Source of the DNA: Hymenobacter guriensis | Lineage (GTDB): Bacteria > Bacteroidota > Bacteroidia > Cytophagales > Hymenobacteraceae | Direction: 5' to 3' | NCBI RefSeq assembly: GCF_015773195.1 | Contig: NZ_JADWYK010000009.1 | Coordinates: forward strand, 62,001-126,000 | Length of the DNA stretch: 64,000 nucleotides | Shown here: positions 60,448-64,000 of the stretch, one piece after another | Numbering within the stretch: the first letter of the stretch is position 1 | Layout: every line of letters begins with the position of its first letter | Notes under the pieces: model-generated | Told to the model about the DNA's origin: nothing | Database searches by the model: none | What the model saw: the letters and a program-made list of their open reading frames with translations, nothing else | Made by a program: the position numbers and the translations under genes

Positions 60448-60964
60448 AGAAGGTAAAGCTAGAGAAAGTAAACCGGAACCCATAACCGGGGAACCTCTGC
60501 CGGGCCCCGGGTGTAGTATTTGTCCGGTTTAGGTTTTCGGACACGAAAAAAACTCTATCTAAAAACGGATGTTATGTAAGCGTATTAACGCTTTTGAGCT
60601 CCCCAAACGAAATTCTTTCGCTACGCGCTTTCTACCGATAAAATGCCTGTGGGTAAGTAGTTACTAACTATAAGGCATTTCCGGAGCCGGACGCGTGAAC
60701 CCCGGTGTAAAAAGAGCGAAATTTCGCCCGCAAAATAGACTTATTACAATACCGACTTACGGGCCACTCAGCATTGTTTTTCTTGTTTTCAAACGTTTAA
60801 CTTGCAGAGAATATCCCCAATCCGGCATTCCTGGACGGCGGTATGAGCAGATGAACCAGAGCCGCTTTTGCCTTGAAATGTACTTTTTCTACGGCATCCC
60901 TGCCTCTCTCAACTCAGTGCAACTTCCCACAAGTTTTTCCCCTTACCTTCAACCAACCTTCTTA
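60448..60964. other. Long upstream region of the SusC-type gene
   Basis: No gene is seen in these 517 bases. It holds a nested dyad at 60641-60680 (AAATGCCT/AGGCATTT arms outside TAGTTA/TAACTA) and a 12-base palindrome GCGAAATTTCGC at 60716-60727. AT-rich tracts run towards 60800. No full TTG-TAnnTTTG pair was found. Confidence 0.5.
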
Positions 60965-63900
60965 ATGAAACACCCTTATCTGCCGAAACTGCTGTTTCTG
61001 CTTTTGTTTGTGTGTGCTGGTTTTACCAGTGCGCTAGCGCAAACCGGCTCCATAAGTGGCCGGATTGTGGACGAAAAAAGCCAGGGCATCCCCGGTGTGA
61101 CCGTGCTAATTGAAGGCACCTCCCTGGGCACTTCCACCAACTCCGACGGTCAGTTCTCCATCCAGAACGTGCCCGCCGGTCCGCAAACGATTGTCGCATC
61201 GTTTGTTGGGTTCACCACTACCCGTCGTCCTGTCACGATAAGCGCCGGGCAGAACGCAACTCTGGACGTAAGCTTGTCCGAAAACACTACGCTGCTCAAC
61301 GAGGCAGTGGTTATCGGCTACGGTACCCAGCGCCGGCAGGACCTGACGGGCGCCGTGGAGCAGATTTCCGAAAAGCAGTTCGTGAAAGGCCAGGTAACCA
61401 ACCCCGAGCAGCTGATTCAGGGCAAAGTAGCCGGTCTGCAGGTAACCACCGGCGGTGGTGCGCCTGGCACGGGCTCATCTATCCGTATTCGCGGCGGCTC
61501 TTCGCTGAGCGCCAGCAACGACCCGCTGATCGTAATCGATGGTGTGCCCGTTGACAACCAGGGTATTTCTGGTGCTGCCAATCCCTTGTCGCTGATCAAC
61601 CCCAACGACATCGAAAGTATTACGGTGCTGAAGGATGCATCCTCTACGGCCATCTACGGTTCCCGCGCTTCGAACGGCGTAATTCTGGTAACCACCAAGC
61701 GCGGCCTGCAGGGCGAAAAGCTAACGGTGAACGTAAGCTCGCAGAACTCTATTTCGGAAGCCGTTAAGTACATTGATGTGCTGAATGGCGCCGAGTACCG
61801 GGCACTGGTTAATTCCCGCGGCAATGCCCAGCAGAAAGCCCAGGTAGGCACGGCCAACACCGACTGGCAGAAGGAGATTTTCCGCACGGCCCAAACCACC
61901 GATAACAACGTAAGCATTGCCGGCTCGGCTGGCCCGGTTCCCTTCCGGGTGTCCGGCGGCTACCTCGACCAGGAAGGCCTGTTGATCAACAACGACCTGA
62001 AGCGCTACACCGGCTCGATCAGCCTCACGCCCGTGCTGCTGGACAGCAAGCTGCGCGTAACCCTAAACCTGAAAGGCTCCTGGATCGACAACAACTTCTC
62101 GGATGGTGGCGCAGTAGCCGCTGCCGTGTTCTACGATCCTACGCAGCCGGTGTACTCCAGCAACCCTTTGCTGGCTAAGTATGGCGGATACTACCAGAAC
62201 CTGGATGTGAATGGCAACATCAACACCCTCTCGGGCCGCAATCCGGTGGGTCTGATCAACCAGCGCCGCGACCGGAGCACCGTAAAGCGCAGCATCGGCA
62301 ACATCCAGCTCGACTACCGCCTGCCTTTCGTTGATGGCCTGAGTGCCAACCTGAACGTGGGCTACGACATTCAGCGCGGCCGTGGCTCGGTATACGTAGC
62401 ACCCAACTCCGCTACGTTCGTGGGTGACCGTCTGGGCAAAGGCCAGAACAACCCCTACGCCGCCAACAACGACAACAAGCTGCTGGAAGCCTACCTTAAG
62501 TATGACAAGGAAATCGGAATTGGCCGCCTGGAACTGCTGGCGGGTCATTCCTACCAAGCCTTCGACTACAAAACATTTGTCTTTGATGACTTCACGGCCG
62601 CGGGCGAGGTATTCATCCCGGCTACGATGCCCATCAACGGCAAAGACTACACCGACCCGGGTTACCGCCTGCTGTCGTTCTATGGCCGCGCCAACTACAA
62701 CATCAAGGATAAGTACCTGTTCACCGGTACTTTCCGGGCCGACGGCTCTTCCCGCTTCCCGGACAACAACCGCTGGGGCTACTTCCCGTCCGGTGCTTTT
62801 GCCTGGCGTATTAAAGGAGAAGACTTCCTGGCCAACAATTCGGTGGTGTCTGACCTGAAACTCCGCTTCGGCTACGGCCAGACGGGCCAGCAGGACCTGG
62901 GCACCAGTGTTGAAGGCTTGTATGGCTACCTGGCGCTGTATACGCCCAGCCAGAACACCGCTTCTTACCAGCTGGGTGACCGATTCTACACCACCAGCCG
63001 TCCTAGCTTCTACAACCTGCAGCGCAAGTGGGAAACCACGACAACCTACAACGTAGGTCTGGACTACGGCTTTATCGACAACCGCATTTCCGGCTCGGTA
63101 GACGTGTACCAGCGCGATACGAAAGACCTGCTGAACTTCATCGAAGTAGCTGCGCTGGCCAACCTGTCTAACGCTGGCAACTTCAACGTGGGCAGCATGA
63201 CCAACAAAGGTGTGGAAGCCATTGTAAACGTAGACGTTCTGCGTGGCGAAAAGCTCAACTGGTCGCTGAACCTGAACGGCAACTACAACCAGAACGAAAT
63301 TACGCGCCTTACGCTGGTGGAGTCGCCAAACTACATTGGCGTTCCTACCGGCGGTATTGGTGGCGGGGTTGGCAACAACATCCAGATCAACTCGGTAGGC
63401 TACCCGGCAAACTCCTTCTACGTGTATCAGCAGGTATACGGCACGGATGGCAAGCCGCTGGAAGGCGTGTACGTGGACCGCAACAAGGATGGCGTGGTAA
63501 ACGGCTCGGACCGCTACCGCTACAAGTCGTCGCGGCCGAAGTACATCCTGGGCTTTGGCTCCAACCTGAGCTACGGCAAAGCCAGCCTGGCTTTCACGAT
63601 GCGCTCCAGCCTCGACAACTACATGTACAACAACCTCCGCTCGGGCTCTACCTTCTCGGCCAACTCTACCGGCTTCCTGAGCAACGCCACGCACGAGGTT
63701 CTGAACTCGCAGTTCAGCACGGCCCAGTACTTCTCCGATTACTACATGGAGAATGCTTCGTACCTGCGCATGGAGAACATTACGCTGGGGTACAATGTGG
63801 GTAAAATTGCCCAGGACAAGGCGAACGTAAACCTCTCGCTGTCTGTTCAGAATGCGTTCGTTATCACCGATTACACCGGGCTTGACCCAGAGGTGTTCAA

Positions 63901-63967
63901 CGGCATCGATAACTCCATCTACCCGCGCCCGCGCACGTTCACGCTTGGTCTGAACATCGGCTTCTAA
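60965..63967 (+). CDS. SusC/RagA-family TonB-linked outer-membrane protein
   Basis: The 1000-residue receptor has a signal peptide (ending SALAQ, about 24), a CarboxypepD_reg-like domain (about 26-105, SGRIVDEKSQGIPGVTVLIEGTSLGT), the plug with the SusC signature (NPNDIESITVLKDASSTAIYGSRASNGVILVTTK, read in parts), and a barrel ending FTLGLNIGF. It should import glycans or other large nutrients with the SusD-type lipoprotein that starts 12 bases later. The ATG at 60965 opens the signal peptide; the longer frame from 60695 lacks one. Confidence 0.94.
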   Translation: MKHPYLPKLLFLLLFVCAGFTSALAQTGSISGRIVDEKSQGIPGVTVLIEGTSLGTSTNSDGQFSIQNVPAGPQTIVASFVGFTTTRRPVTISAGQNATLDVSLSENTTLLNEAVVIGYGTQRRQDLTGAVEQISEKQFVKGQVTNPEQLIQGKVAGLQVTTGGGAPGTGSSIRIRGGSSLSASNDPLIVIDGVPVDNQGISGAANPLSLINPNDIESITVLKDASSTAIYGSRASNGVILVTTKRGLQGEKLTVNVSSQNSISEAVKYIDVLNGAEYRALVNSRGNAQQKAQVGTANTDWQKEIFRTAQTTDNNVSIAGSAGPVPFRVSGGYLDQEGLLINNDLKRYTGSISLTPVLLDSKLRVTLNLKGSWIDNNFSDGGAVAAAVFYDPTQPVYSSNPLLAKYGGYYQNLDVNGNINTLSGRNPVGLINQRRDRSTVKRSIGNIQLDYRLPFVDGLSANLNVGYDIQRGRGSVYVAPNSATFVGDRLGKGQNNPYAANNDNKLLEAYLKYDKEIGIGRLELLAGHSYQAFDYKTFVFDDFTAAGEVFIPATMPINGKDYTDPGYRLLSFYGRANYNIKDKYLFTGTFRADGSSRFPDNNRWGYFPSGAFAWRIKGEDFLANNSVVSDLKLRFGYGQTGQQDLGTSVEGLYGYLALYTPSQNTASYQLGDRFYTTSRPSFYNLQRKWETTTTYNVGLDYGFIDNRISGSVDVYQRDTKDLLNFIEVAALANLSNAGNFNVGSMTNKGVEAIVNVDVLRGEKLNWSLNLNGNYNQNEITRLTLVESPNYIGVPTGGIGGGVGNNIQINSVGYPANSFYVYQQVYGTDGKPLEGVYVDRNKDGVVNGSDRYRYKSSRPKYILGFGSNLSYGKASLAFTMRSSLDNYMYNNLRSGSTFSANSTGFLSNATHEVLNSQFSTAQYFSDYYMENASYLRMENITLGYNVGKIAQDKANVNLSLSVQNAFVITDYTGLDPEVFNGIDNSIYPRPRTFTLGLNIGF

Positions 63968-63979
63968 AAATTCCCCTTC

Positions 63980-64000
63980 ATGAAAAATAAATTCATACGC
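63980..64000 (+). CDS. Start of a SusD/RagB-type gene (runs off the right edge)
   Basis: Only seven codons (MKNKFIR) are inside the window. Their position 12 bases after a SusC-type gene and the basic signal-peptide-like start suggest the SusD partner; the sequence alone cannot prove it. Confidence 0.55.

Noticed and set aside
62063..63694. 543-codon minus-strand frame inside the SusC-type gene
   Set aside because: It is an antisense frame in a high-GC coding region with Val/Ala/His-rich composition; the sense strand encodes a canonical SusC.

Overview
The window reads as chromosome of a GC-rich Bacteroidota bacterium close to Hymenobacter (Cytophagales). The evidence is the gliding genes gldA/F/G/C, a SusC-type TonB-linked receptor with the first codons of a SusD partner at the right edge, a secreted esterase with a C-terminal sorting-type domain, recurrent TAnnTTTG -7 promoter boxes with TTG at -33, and start codons that mostly lack a Shine-Dalgarno sequence. 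The genus is inferred from gene content and style, not from a marker gene.

Layout. 1-9.6 kb: truncated dGTPase, a desaturase, a DUF1361 protein, a periplasmic-binding protein, hemL, dcd and three unrecognised genes. 9.7-16.1 kb: gldC, dnaN, an AT-rich orphan gene and gldG-gldF-gldA, all on the minus strand. 16.2-29 kb: short-chain dehydrogenases, an MlaEF-type lipid ABC transporter, a YfiT-type thiol transferase, a bifunctional-nuclease-family protein, etfBA, an outer-membrane protein, an M28 peptidase and a two-gene envelope operon. 29-31 kb: decayed IS3 and IS481 transposases followed by a long gene-free stretch holding a probable structured RNA. 31.2-33.6 kb: a pyrB-pyrC pair that looks unlike the usual Bacteroidota enzymes. 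34-38.5 kb: a TonB receptor divergent from a LytS/LytTR two-component pair. 38.7-44.5 kb: another IS481 relic, a tandem duplication of a small secreted protein (one copy decayed) and pyruvate carboxylase. 44.6-49.1 kb: an atypical SDR, a TetR-like protein, an ABC1 kinase, a dienelactone hydrolase and an Mpo1-like protein. 49.2-58.4 kb: aromatic amino-acid genes on the minus strand, trpL-E-G-D-C-F-B-A-aroF, then phhA. 58.4-64 kb: the esterase, a secreted protein and the SusC/SusD start.

The clearest regulatory logic is in the aromatic block. trpE is preceded by a good promoter, a 25-codon leader with three consecutive Trp codons and a terminator, which is a textbook attenuator. phhA (phenylalanine to tyrosine) has its own promoter, a 29-codon leader ORF and a three-segment antiterminator/terminator switch with 10-bp alternative stems. 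Other signals worth attention are the AT-rich gene inserted between dnaN and gldG, a predicted three-way-junction RNA before pyrB, dyads that begin on the last G of a -7 box and end at the ATG, and several families of degenerate palindromic spacers at gene ends and inside operons. I saw no CRISPR array, tRNA, rRNA, prophage or complete mobile element.
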